Position numbers and translations under genes: made by a program. 64,000 bases of DNA from positions 14,144,269 to 14,208,268 of the forward strand of contig CM053337.1 in assembly GCA_028583605.1 (NCBI GenBank), given 5' to 3'. This stretch comes from Dastarcus helophoroides (lineage: Eukaryota > Arthropoda > Insecta > Coleoptera > Bothrideridae). Shown in pieces: positions 11,501-21,714 of this stretch. The notes beneath the pieces were generated by a model. That model did not search any database and was not told where the DNA came from. It was given only the letters and a program-made list of their open reading frames with translations. Positions within the stretch are counted from its first letter, which is position 1; each line of letters starts with the position of its first letter.

Positions 11501-14500
11501 TTTCTAAAAAAAGACGAAATTTTCGATTTAAAATATTTTCTGGAAAAAAAGAGCACAAATTGGAAGTTTTGAGACCGAAATGAGAAATTCACAAAATATT
11601 TCGAAAAAAGGGAGAATGTCGGCAGAAAAATCTGTTTATAAAAACTTCTCGCTGCCTATTCTTTCAGTTCCTCAATGTAAGTAACTACCGAGAGAATTGA
11701 GGGAATCACTGAAAAGAATTGGGGGAAAACACTTGTGAAAATTGGGGGAAATCGGTTGAGAAATTGGGGAAAAACACTTGAGAGAATTGAGGGAAAACTC
11801 TTGAGGAAACTGGGGGAAAACCATTAGAAAGAATTGGGGGAAAACACATGAGCGAATTAGGGAAAAAACACACGACCAATCGCTCTTTCTTTTTTGTAAA
11901 GAATTGGGGGAAAACACTTGAGAAAATTGGGGGGAAACGGTTGAGAAATTGGGGACAACCATTTGAGAGAATTGAGAGAAAACTCTTGAGAAAATTGGAG
12001 GAAAACACTTAAGAAAATTGGGGGAAAACATGAGCGAATTGGGGGAAAAACACACGACCAATCGCTCTTTCTTTTTTGTAAAGAATTGGGGGAAACACTT
12101 GAGAAAATTGGGGGGAAACGGTGAGAAATTGGGGGAAAACACTTGAGAAAATTGGGGGGAAACTGTTGAGAAAATGGGGAAAAATGCTTGAGGGAATTGA
12201 GGGAAAACTCTTGAGAAAACTGGGGGAAAACCATTAGAAAGAATTAGGGGAAAACACATGAGCGAATTAGGGGAAAAACACACGACCAATCGCTCTTTCT
12301 TTTTTGTAAAGGATTGGGGGAAAACACTTGAGAAAATTGGGGGGAAATGGTTGAGAAATTGGGGAAAACCACTTGAGAGAATTGAGAGAAAACTCTTGAG
12401 AAAATTGGAGGAAAACACTTAAGAAAATTGGGGGAAAACATGAACGAATTGGGGGAAAAACACAGGACCAATCGCTCTTTCTTTTTTGTAATGAATTGGG
12501 GGAAACACTTGAGAAAATTGGGGGGAAACACTTGAGAGAATTGGGGGAAAACACTTGAGAAAATTGGGGGGAAATCGATTGAGAAATTGGGGAAAAACAC
12601 TTGAGAGAATTGAGGGAAAACTCTTGAGAAAACATTGGTGGAAAACCATTAGAAAGAATTGGGGGAAAACACATGAGCGAATTAGGGGAAAAACACACGA
12701 CCAATCGCTCTTTCTTTTTTGTAAAGGATTGGGGGAAAACACTTGTGAAAATTGGGGGGAAATGGTTGAGAAATTGGGGAAAACCACTTGAGAGAATTGA
12801 GAGAAAACTCTTGAGAAAATTGGGGGGAAACACTTGAGAAAATTGGGGGAAAACACATGAGCGAATTGGGGGAAAAACACACGACCAATCGCTCTTTCTT
12901 TTTTTGTAAAGAATTGAGGGAAACACTTGAGAAAATTGGGGGGAAACACTTGAGAGAATTGGGGGAAAACACTTGAGAAAATTGGGGGGAAACTGTTGAG
13001 AAATTGGGGAAAAACGCTTGAGGGAATTGAGGAAAAACTCTTGAGAAAATTGGGGGGAAACACTGAAAGAATTGGGGGAAAACACATGAGCGAATTGGGG
13101 GGAAAACACACGACCAATCGCTCTTTCTTTGTTGTAAAGAATTGGGGGAAAACACTTGAGAAAATTGGGGGGAAATGGTTGAGAAATTGGGGACAACCAC
13201 TTGAGAGAATTGAGAGAAAACTCTTGAGAAAATTGGGGGGAAACACTTGAGAAAATTGGGGGAAAACACATGAGCGAATTGGGGGAAAAACACACGACCA
13301 ATCGCTCTTTCTTTTTTTGTAAAGAATTGAGGGAAACACTTGAGAAAATTGGGGGGAAACACTTGAGAGAATTGGGGGAAAACACTTGAGAAAATTGGGG
13401 GGAAACTGTTGAGAAATTGGGGAAAAACGCTTGAGGGAATTGAGGAAAAACTCTTGAGAAAATTGGGGGGAAACACTGAAAGAATTGGGGGAAAACACAT
13501 GAGCGAATTGGGGGGAAAACACACGACCAATCGCTCTTTCTTTGTTGTAAAGAATTGGGGGAAAACACTTGAGAAAATTGGGGGGAAATGGTTGAGAAAT
13601 TGGGGACAACCACTTGAGAGAATTGAGAGAAAACTCTTGAGAAAGTTGGGGGAAAACACATGAGCGAATTGGGGGAAAAACACACGACCAATCGCTCTTT
13701 CTTTTTTGTAAAGAATTGGGGGAAACACTTGAGAAAATTGGGGGGAAACACTTGAAGGAATTGGGGGAAAACATTTGAGAAAATTGGGGGGAAACTGTTG
13801 AGAAATTGGGGAAAAATGCTTGAGGGAATTGAGGAAAAACTCTTGAGAAAATTGGGGGAAAACACATGAGCGAATTGGGGGGAAAACGTACGACCAATCG
13901 CTCTTTCTTTGTTGTAAAGAATTGAGGGAACCACTGGAAAGAATTGGGGGAAAACACTTGAGAAAATTGGGGGGAAACGGTTGAGAAATTGTGGGAAAAT
14001 ACTTGAGAAAATTGGGGGAAAATACTTGAGAAAATTGGGGGAAAATACTTGAGAGAATTGAGGAAAAACTCTGAAGAAAATTGGGGGAAAACACTTAAGG
14101 AAATTGGGGGAAAACACTGAAAGAATTGGGGGAAAAACACATAAGCGAATTGGGGGAAAAACACACGACCAATCGCTCTTTTTTTGTTGTAAAGAATTGG
14201 GGGAAAACACTTGAGAAAAGTGGGGGGAAACTGTTGAGAAATTGGGGAAAAACACTTGAGAGAATTGAGGGAAAACTCTTGAGAAAATTGAGGGAAAACA
14301 CTTGAGAAAATGGGGAAAAACACTTAAGAAAATTGGGGGAAAACACTTGGGAAAATTGGGGGAAAACACATGAGCGAATTGAGGGAAAAACACACGACCA
14401 ATCGCTCTTTCTTTTTTGTAAAGAATTGGGGGAAGCACTGAAAAGAATTGGGGGAAAACACTTGAGAAAAGTGGGGGGAAACGGTTAAGAAATTGGGGAA

Positions 14501-17500
14501 AAACACTCTAGAGAGAAATGAGGGAAAACTTTTGAGAAAATTGGGGGAAAACACTTGAACAAATTGGGGAAAAACACTGAAAGAATTGGGGGAAAATACA
14601 TGAGCGAATTGGGGGAAAAACACACGACCAATCGCTCTTTCTTTTTTGTAAAGAATTGGGGGAACCACTGAAAATAATTGGGGGAAAACACTTGAGAAAA
14701 TTAGGGGGAAACGGTTGAGAAATTGGAGGAAAACACTTGAGAGAATTGAGGGAAAACTCTTGAGAAAATTGGGGAGAACACTTGAGAAACTTGGGGGAAA
14801 ACACTTGAGAGCATTAGGGGAATTACTTGAGCGAATTGGGGGAAAAACACACGACCGATCGCTCTTTCTTTTTTGTATTTCATTTTGCGTAAAAGCTGCC
14901 TATTTAAAAATTCCAAAGGCGAACGCTTCTTTGCAGAAAACCTCGACCAAAGATGCTTCCACACAGACCGGCCCCATTTCGGAAGAACCCTTCGCCGAAG
15001 CTTCGAAAGAGAACCAAGCTCCCGAAGGCAAAACGAAATCTTTCGCCGAAGACATCAAAGATGCAGCTGAGCAAGCCATGCTTAATTCTGGTTTCGTTTA
15101 CGAGGCTACCTCCGGAATGTATTACGATTACAACACGGGATATTACTACAACGCTGTACGTACCCCATTTTTGGTTTTATATTCGCTTGATTTGCATGTT
15201 TGAAGGAATACGGATTGTACTACGATGGGAACACGGGGACGTACCTAAGTTACAACCAAGACACTCAGAGTTACGAATACCATTCGCAGGTGGTTGCCAA
15301 AAGTGATAAAGAACCCCAAATTACTTACGAGAGCGAGGCGAAGATACAACCAAACCAGAACAGCGTTAAAAAGAGGAGAAAAAAGAACAATAACACGCGT
15401 ACTAAAGTAATAACACTATTCAGCAATTTACAAATTATTTTATGTGGTATGTTACAGGTAAACACTTCTTCTGATTTGGATCATCTTACATGTTCCTTCG
15501 ATAACTTAAGAATAAATAATCTGCGCTCCCACGCTCTGGGTATGTATAAAGTCAGTAATACAGTCTTGTTTCCAGGATAACAAGCGGCAAAAGGAAGATG
15601 AAGCTACACCAGATCTAGAGGAAGGCGAATGCTCCGATAGCTGCTCGACACAATCCGTGGAGAGTTCCGATAGCGGTACTGATTTTTATTTCTCGAGCGT
15701 TACCCCCACGCTATGACACTAAATTGGCGCGTTCTCTTCCAGAAGTTGGCAAGCAGTGGCCCCCGTGCATGCGGATTATAGTCGAGGAGACCTCAATCCC
15801 GAAAGTCAAGGTTGGGTCGTTGCATATTATAACTTACGAAGGGGGTAGTCTAGGTAGAGAAGGCGCCCATTCATTGGTGATACCAGATATCAATATAAGC
15901 AAGCATCATTTGAAGTTTACCTTCGATAAGGAGAGCGGTAAATTCCTGGTGACTGATATGGGGTCCAGGAACGGTACTATATTGAATGGGAAGAGGATGT
16001 CTTCGTCGAAGCAAGAAAGCGAGGCGCTCGAGGTGGTGCACGGTAGCAAAATTCAACTTGGTTCTACTGTTTTATTGTGTCATATTCACGATGGGAGTCA
16101 GACCTGCGGGTTGTGCGAGCCTGGACTGCTTCAGAACACCGCAGGTACTAACGAAGGGCGCTTTTTGTTACTACAGCGTTTCGTTTTTCTATATTATTGT
16201 AGTCTTGGTTGTATTATATTTGCATGTTAGGGTTATTCCACATACTGTTGACGAACCCCATTAATTTTTAATTGCTGAAACACTGGTCAACGTTTAAGTT
16301 CGATATGTTTGACGAGATCTAATTAACGAGATCAAAATTCAAACTGCTGTGCTCCCAATGGACCTGATACATATTCATTGATTTTATGTTGATTTTTTTA
16401 TTATTATATGTTTATCTTCTACTTATTGTTCCACAAGCGGATCTAGAAGACTTACAGGAAGAGTATAAATTATTTTTGTTGAACGTTTTCCTGCTTGCAC
16501 TCATGCAAATTCAAGATTTCTGTGGGAAACACCCGATGTATTTCAAAATTTTGAATTTGTGATTTTACTGTTACGTTTCCTCATCTCGCAGCGCTCCGTA
16601 ATTGTATAAATTAAAAATATCCTTTGCAGCTACTTGTGAATCCAAATGTGTTAAAATGAGCAAAAGCGAAAGGCACAAAAATGAGTTAAAAAACCTTCGA
16701 AAGAAATTCGGTGTAAGTAGCTATGAAGACGATAACACCAAGTTGGCCAGCGGGTACACGGATCGAGCCCAGAAGCGTCGCGAGACTGTCGGCAGTCAAA
16801 ACCCCCACGAAAAGACGCAAATGGCGTCATTAGATGAGTATGTTTGAAGACGAATTTTTAATATCGATCATTTGTATGACTACTTTATTTATAGATCAAT
16901 TAAATCGGAAAATAAAGGATTTAAAATGTTATCGAAGATGGGATGGAAGGAGGGACAGTCCTTAGGAAAGGAAGGCCAAGGAGTTCTTGAACCTGTACGT
17001 TTTATCTGTTAATACATCTAATCTTGCAGACATCTAATCATGGATATTGTTGCGCGTTAACGATTCGAACTGATTAACTACTTCGTGAATTGTAACCACT
17101 TTATTTCCAAACTGATTCCGGAACACTACAAATGTGATTCACTCAACTAATCAACTCACTAACTTATTTATTGACTAACTAACTCCAACTAACTAAGGAA
17201 AAGCCGATCGCGTTTATATACCTTTCCGGTATTCTAGACTAAATCCATACAGATAAGGCTTATCGTTCGCGGAAATTTTTGGAGCGCTTATCCACCCTTC
17301 GCTTCATTATCGCGGCCGCTTTCTCTTATCAATTTTTTCTAGAACGTCACACTTTATACTTGCAAAGGATGTAATATGGGGCCACCTCTGGGAAAACGGC
17401 GGTACCCCCAATACAATATGTAAGAGGCATTCCAGACCACTCGGGAAGTCCCCTAATGTATCTATTTTGTTACTTTAATATAACATTTTAAAAAGGGTGG

Positions 17501-18116
17501 ACTTTTTCCAAACAACTTTTCTCGCGAAATTCCATTTTTCTTTACAATTGTAATTCTGAATTACAATTGTAAAGAAAAATGGAATTTCCGAGTTTTATCT
17601 AGAATTTTCGATCTCTATTTTTTTGATTTTATTCCCAGAATTTTACTATTTTTCAAAAAATCTGTGGGAACTACAACCTCCCCTTCTCATTTACTACGAT
17701 TACTTCTTAGTTTGTTAACTATTTTTAAATGCTTGGTCATTTAGAGTAAATTTCTAAAAGTTACAATTTTCAGTTTAAAGAAAAATTTTAGGGAAACGAT
17801 CAGTAATCTAAAGGAAAAACTTAATCTTTTGATAAAAAAATTGATTTGATAACAACTAAAAACAGCTCGATAGTTTAAATTTGTTTTAAAGGGAAGTTTT
17901 GGATCATTTAAAATCTGGGGTAATTTGTTCAGACTAATCTAAGGGGTAATCTTGTAGGTGAAACTGGTTTCTAATCAGGGCACCACTGGCATTGGCTGCG
18001 AAGCCCCCCTTCAAGAGACGATCGTCAATGAAAACAAACAACAAATGTGGAAGAAAGCTCAAGAAAGGTTCCAAAAACTACCAAACGCTCCCGACGCTTT
18101 CGAAAATTCAGACTGA
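5557..18116 (+). CDS. Aggf1: Angiogenic factor with G-patch and FHA domains 1 homologue
   Basis: Eight exons join in frame to 532 codons plus stop: 5557-5766, 14937-15155, 15206-15406, 15576-15675, 15743-16144, 16630-16837, 16895-16994 and 17958-18116. All introns are GT-AG and all phases agree. An in-frame TAA precedes the chosen ATG. In order, the protein shows a basic coiled coil (about 35-70, [20 protein letters not shown]), an OCRE tyrosine-rich domain (about 115-175, [11 protein letters not shown] and [10 protein letters not shown]), an acidic EEGEC/serine stretch, an FHA domain (about 277-345, [22 protein letters not shown]), the AGGF1 motif [13 protein letters not shown], and a G-patch (about 450-495, [14 protein letters not shown]). 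OCRE and G-patch domains point to RNA-processing partners; FHA binds phosphothreonine. Vertebrate AGGF1 is longer (about 714 aa). The short exon 3/4 intron (169 nt) has a weak GTAATA donor. Confidence 0.93.
6127..6285 (+). repeat. 22-bp minisatellite
   Basis: About seven head-to-tail copies of 'cgcttgatcgagtaactttc' plus two bases. It lies inside the first unit of the larger intron 1 repeat; single copies of 'cgcttgatcgagt' persist in later units, so this looks like local amplification of one piece of the larger unit. Confidence 0.9.
6391..6635 (+). repeat. 25-bp minisatellite
   Basis: Nine to ten copies of a 25-bp unit starting 'gtttgcgaccacggattata'. Single relatives ('gtttgcgacaaatcgatttt') occur at matching positions of neighbouring larger units, again pointing to local amplification. 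Confidence 0.9.
9761..11650. other. AGGF1 intron 1, unassigned stretch
   Basis: No gene seen. A phrase near 10205 ('gattaatgtgttgcctatat') repeats one near 8014, suggesting two decayed copies of one mobile sequence. 'ggacgcggtc' occurs at about 10459 and 11081. From 11400 the sequence becomes the degenerate 'aaatttgaaatttttaaaaa' type seen elsewhere in the window. Confidence 0.5.
11700..14875 (+). repeat. ~22-bp G/A-rich minisatellite with higher-order units
   Basis: The basic unit is 'gggggaaaacacttgagaaaatt', with variants. A marker, 'cacgaccaatcgctctttct', punctuates the array about fifteen times (11874 to 14850). Blocks of about 411 bp are nearly identical (for example around 12821-13230 and 13233-13640), so recent higher-order amplification has occurred. 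The repeat lacks stops in several minus-strand frames, which creates overlapping open frames up to 723 codons. It lies in AGGF1 intron 1, directly before exon 2. Confidence 0.93.
17048..17351 (-). mobile_element. Solo LTR in the last AGGF1 intron
   Basis: Read on the minus strand it begins TGTGACGTT and ends GCGCAACA. It has a TATATAAA box, a following AATAAAGTG polyadenylation signal and blocks 'gaaagcggccgcg', 'tctagaa' and 'ttacaattcac' shared with the LTR at 28398-29670. No clear target duplication remains. It is antisense to AGGF1. Confidence 0.75.
17526..17588. repeat. 63-bp perfect palindrome
   Basis: Two 31-bp arms (17526-17556 and 17558-17588) are exact reverse complements around a single T at 17557. 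The arms start 'gaaattccatttttctttac'. It lies in the last AGGF1 intron. Confidence 0.95.
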
Positions 18117-18197
18117 TTCTATATTTTATTGTTGACTTGTGTTATGAATTTATTGTGGTCTCACTGATTAAATTACGATATTTGTATATATTGTATA

Positions 18198-18203
18198 AAT
18201 AAA
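18198..18203 (+). terminator. Polyadenylation signal of AGGF1
   Basis: A canonical AATAAA lies 82 nt after the AGGF1 stop, followed by 'tgttgcaattttaat'. Confidence 0.75.
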
Positions 18204-18399
18204 TGTTGCAATTTTAATCCCTTTTGTTTATTTGAAGAGGACGCGAGAAATTCATCCCACTTCTGATATTTACGTTTTTTGTAAGAGAGCACAGGCGTAT
18301 GGTTGGTGACTTGTCTCTTTTCTACAAGTACTACCATGGAAGATGGCTCGCAGAACTAATAGGGATTAATCCCCCCAAGAGCAAGATTCTTGAGGCGTA

Positions 18400-18618
18400 C
18401 TAGACAGTCGTAGGACAGCAAATTCCTGTGCGGTCCAGCTTGACACAGTGAGAACTTCTGTCTACGGAGACTCTTTTTTCGATAGAACTTCCAAGTTATG
18501 GAACTTGTTACCGAAAGGAATTTTCCCCAAAAATTATAACCTATCCTTGTTTAGGAAGGCGGTTCATCGCCATTTATCCTTGTTTCCGCGCCCTACTCGC
18601 AGTGCTTTGAAAGCATAA
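18400..18618 (+). pseudogene. 3' fragment of a non-LTR retrotransposon ORF2
   Basis: An open stretch of 73 codons ending in TAA encodes FFDRTSKLWNLLP, then YNLSLFRKAVHRHL. This is the usual C-terminal tail of jockey/CR1-type reverse transcriptase proteins. Nothing upstream restores a polymerase domain, so this is a 5'-truncated remnant. Confidence 0.75.
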
Positions 18619-18639
18619 TGGGGGGGTTACCCTTTGCGA

Positions 18640-20050
18640 GTGAATTAAACTTAAAAAAAGACTAAATAGAGTGAACGCTGTAAGGTAAACAGTGAATGCA
18701 GTTGGAAGCTTGGCGAAAATCCAGCTCGCCAACGCACTTTTATTCCTTAACACACCTTTGCAAAGATAACATCGTCATTTAGCGAATAGGCATTAACTAT
18801 GGAAAAATGTGGAATACTGTCAAAAGAGAAATGAACATATTAGTGCAGGAAAATCAATTTTTATTCTTTGGGTAGATAAAAAGAAAAAAAATATATAAAT
18901 ACTAGCTATTACCCGTTTCTTCATTACGGATTTAAGAGAATAATTAGAATTTAAAAGAAAAACCGTCCAAAATTAAATATATTTTAAATTTCTTAAATTG
19001 ACGGATCAATTAATTTGTTTTACTGTTTTATTTGTCTCTACGATAGATGGTGCTGCTGATCAAATATGCTTTCTTATTCCTGAAATTGAGTTACCGTCCC
19101 ACTTATTAAAATATGGACAATTTCTTTCCAAATCCGGATTTATCAAAATATGGAAGGATTCATAAAATACTGGAGATCTAGCAACTATCATCGCAGCGAA
19201 ATTAAGAGAGGGAGTTGCGTCCTAACGTGTTATTACGCTGTCCAACTTCCTCTAAAAGAATCCTACCTGCTAAAGCGCATAAAGTCTGGACCCTCATCGT
19301 TAGACGACGCTGTCGTCGTCGCCTACTTTTGCATTTATTTACATACAAAATGAGTCGTGCCATATGTGCGAGCGTAGTACACTGAGAAAGTGCGCAAAAT
19401 CTGACAACACTGAAGCCGTTGATTGAATAATGTATCCAATCAACGCTGAAGCGGACAAACAGACACACAAACACACTTTAGTAAGGATTCACCATTATCG
19501 GCGTGCGCGAGTCACTGTTTCACTTCAATTATCTCATATTTGCACCACCGGCTTAATATTGTGCACACGCGTCGTTCATCTAAATCATTAGAAGCGTAAC
19601 GCGACAGGTTTAATATTTACAAATTTGACTTTCATCCGGACGTGTCAAGAGTAAGCGGATACGAAGTTCTCTCTTCCCCGCATTTTGCATTCAAGGTTCT
19701 CATGCTACGAGATTGAAACGTTCAGTTTCAATCGTATTTCGTATTGTTCATTTTCAGCCTGCGGGGCCTTTCCAAGACGCAACAAATTGCAGAACCATCT
19801 CTTCTGGGGTTGCCAGACCTCCTGTCGCGAATATTGTAGGTTACAAATACTATATGCGAAATGGATTGCCTTGGATTCAGCCTAATTATTAACAAACTGA
19901 AACTGTACATAATATATAAATAATTTCGTAACAGAAAATAACGTGTACTCTTCTTGTATCATGGGTAAATTTCTACTGATATCATTATTATTAGAGTGAA
20001 AACCCTCTTGTTGATCTAATAACACTTCCTGATGATCATAAGGGAAACTT
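18640..20050. other. Intergenic stretch with a duplicated segment
   Basis: I see no gene. The block 19569-19823 is repeated at 21209-21459 in the same orientation with about 10% difference, including 'cttctggggttgccagacct'. The rest is unassigned AT-rich sequence. Confidence 0.6.
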
Positions 20051-20059
20051 TCTCTAAAG

Positions 20060-21210
20060 TTGATCATGCCATAAATGTCCTCTGATACTAATTATAGGGT
20101 TAACACTGGTCATAAGGGAAACACCCCCTAAAGTTGATCATGCCATAAGTGTACTCTGATAGCTAATTATAGGGTCAAGGCCCTCTAAAGCTGATTATAC
20201 GGCAAGCATTCTCTAATGCTACTCTACAGATGATTATGCTACAGTATCCTCTGATACTAATTATAAGGTTAACACTGGTCATAAGGGAAACACCCCCTAA
20301 AGTTGATCATGCCATAAGTGTACTCTGATACTGATTATAGGGTCAACGCCTTCTAAAGCTGATTATACGCAAGCATTTTCTCATGCTACTCTACAGATGA
20401 TTATGCTACAGTATCCTCTAATACTACTTAAGGGCCATAAGCCATAAGTGTACTCTGATACTGATTATAAGGTCAACGCCTTCTAAAGCTGATTATACGC
20501 AAGCATTCTCTCATGTTACTCTACAGATGATTATGCTACAGTATCCTCTAATACTACTTAAGGGCCATAAGCCATAAGTGTACTCTGATACTGATTATAG
20601 GGTCAACGCCTTCTAAAGCTGATTATACGCAAGCATTTTCTCATGCTACTCTACAGATGATTATGCTACAGTATCCTCTAATACTACTTAACACTCTCTA
20701 AATTTGATTCTGAGGTAAACACCTCCTAGAGTTAGTTAAAGGGTAAACACTCTCTCACAATTATATCTAAAGTACTTCCTTCCTCTCATATCTCTACACA
20801 AACACCTTCTATCTTTAAAAGTGGGTAAACACCCTTATTAGTGGCCTCCAACCTCCCCTTACAGCCACCCCTGACCGCACAGCAATTTTCATCTCATTAT
20901 CTTTATTTTACTATTTTTCATCAACCCTTACACTCTCTGATAATTACAAGCTTAGACATATCAAAAACTTACTAACAATACTTCTTAATGAGGTCCAAAA
21001 AGGACCACACCCTTTATCTACACATATGCACGTCTAATACTTACGCATTAATTCCTTCTTCCTTTGTTCTCTAGTCTTTTTATTTTCTCTTCATTTATTT
21101 GCTCCGGGTATTCCTCTACCTTAGAAGCAGAATTTCTCTATGCTCCTCCTGCAGTGTTGCCAACAGAAGATTCAAATAATCAGAACATTCATGGGATTCG
21201 CGACATACGC
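20060..21210 (+). repeat. Dispersed composite repeat, copy B
   Basis: Second copy of the element at 1-1400. It carries three 130-bp units at 20319-20700, the same downstream blocks and the same exon-like coding segment. The 255-bp block that follows (21209-21459) is itself the second copy of 19569-19823. Confidence 0.85.
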
Positions 21211-21495
21211 GTCGTTCGTCTAAATCATTGGAAGCGTAACGCGACAGGTCTAATATTTACAAATTTGACTTCATCTGGCCGTGTCAAGAGTAAGCGGATA
21301 CCAAGTTCTCTCTTCCCGCATTTTGCATTCAACGGTCCTTATGCTACAAGATTGAAGCGTTCCGTTTTAATCGTATTTCTTGTTCATTTTCGGCCTGTGG
21401 GGCCTTCCCAATACGCAACAAATGGCAGAACCATCTCTTCTGGGGTTGCCAGACCTCCCGTATTTGAGGCATCCTATATTTACACTTTCACCTGA
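21075..21495 (+). other. Exon-like conserved coding block, copy B
   Basis: It follows 'ttgttctctag' (to 21074) and reads through FICSGYSSTLEA, FLYAPPA, LPTED and GIRD, then continues open to a TGA at 21493-21495 through unrelated sequence. Only the part shared with copy A (to about 21205) is likely to be meaningful. Confidence 0.4.
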
Positions 21496-21593
21496 TCAGA
21501 AGTGGGAATAAAAGAATAAAACAAGCAAAATATTCTTTTAAAACAAATGTACAAATACTAACTATTACACAAGCTAACGATTACTATTTACAG

Positions 21594-21599
21594 TTTATT
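21594..21599 (-). terminator. Candidate polyadenylation signal of the F-box gene
   Basis: TTTATT on the + strand gives AATAAA on the minus strand about 116 nt past the F-box stop codon. Confidence 0.4.
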
Positions 21600-21714
21600 T
21601 ACAATTGCAAAGTACGTAGGAACGTAAAAAAAATTCAGTTATAAATGCGACAATTTGGCATTATATCACGCTTTTACAAATACAAAATCAGTACAAACAA
21701 ATCCTTAAAACTAC

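Noticed and set aside
12267..14438. 723-codon minus-strand frame of Phe/Pro/Ser repeats, with other long frames overlapping it
   Set aside because: The frame arises because a ~22-bp stop-free unit stays open in several frames at once. It contains the marker sequence in varying frames and lies antisense in an AGGF1 intron.
15458..15539. Extra AGGF1 exon between exons 3 and 4 with good splice sites
   Set aside because: It is 82 nt and would put exon 4 out of frame, meeting a stop at once; skipping it gives a fully consistent protein.
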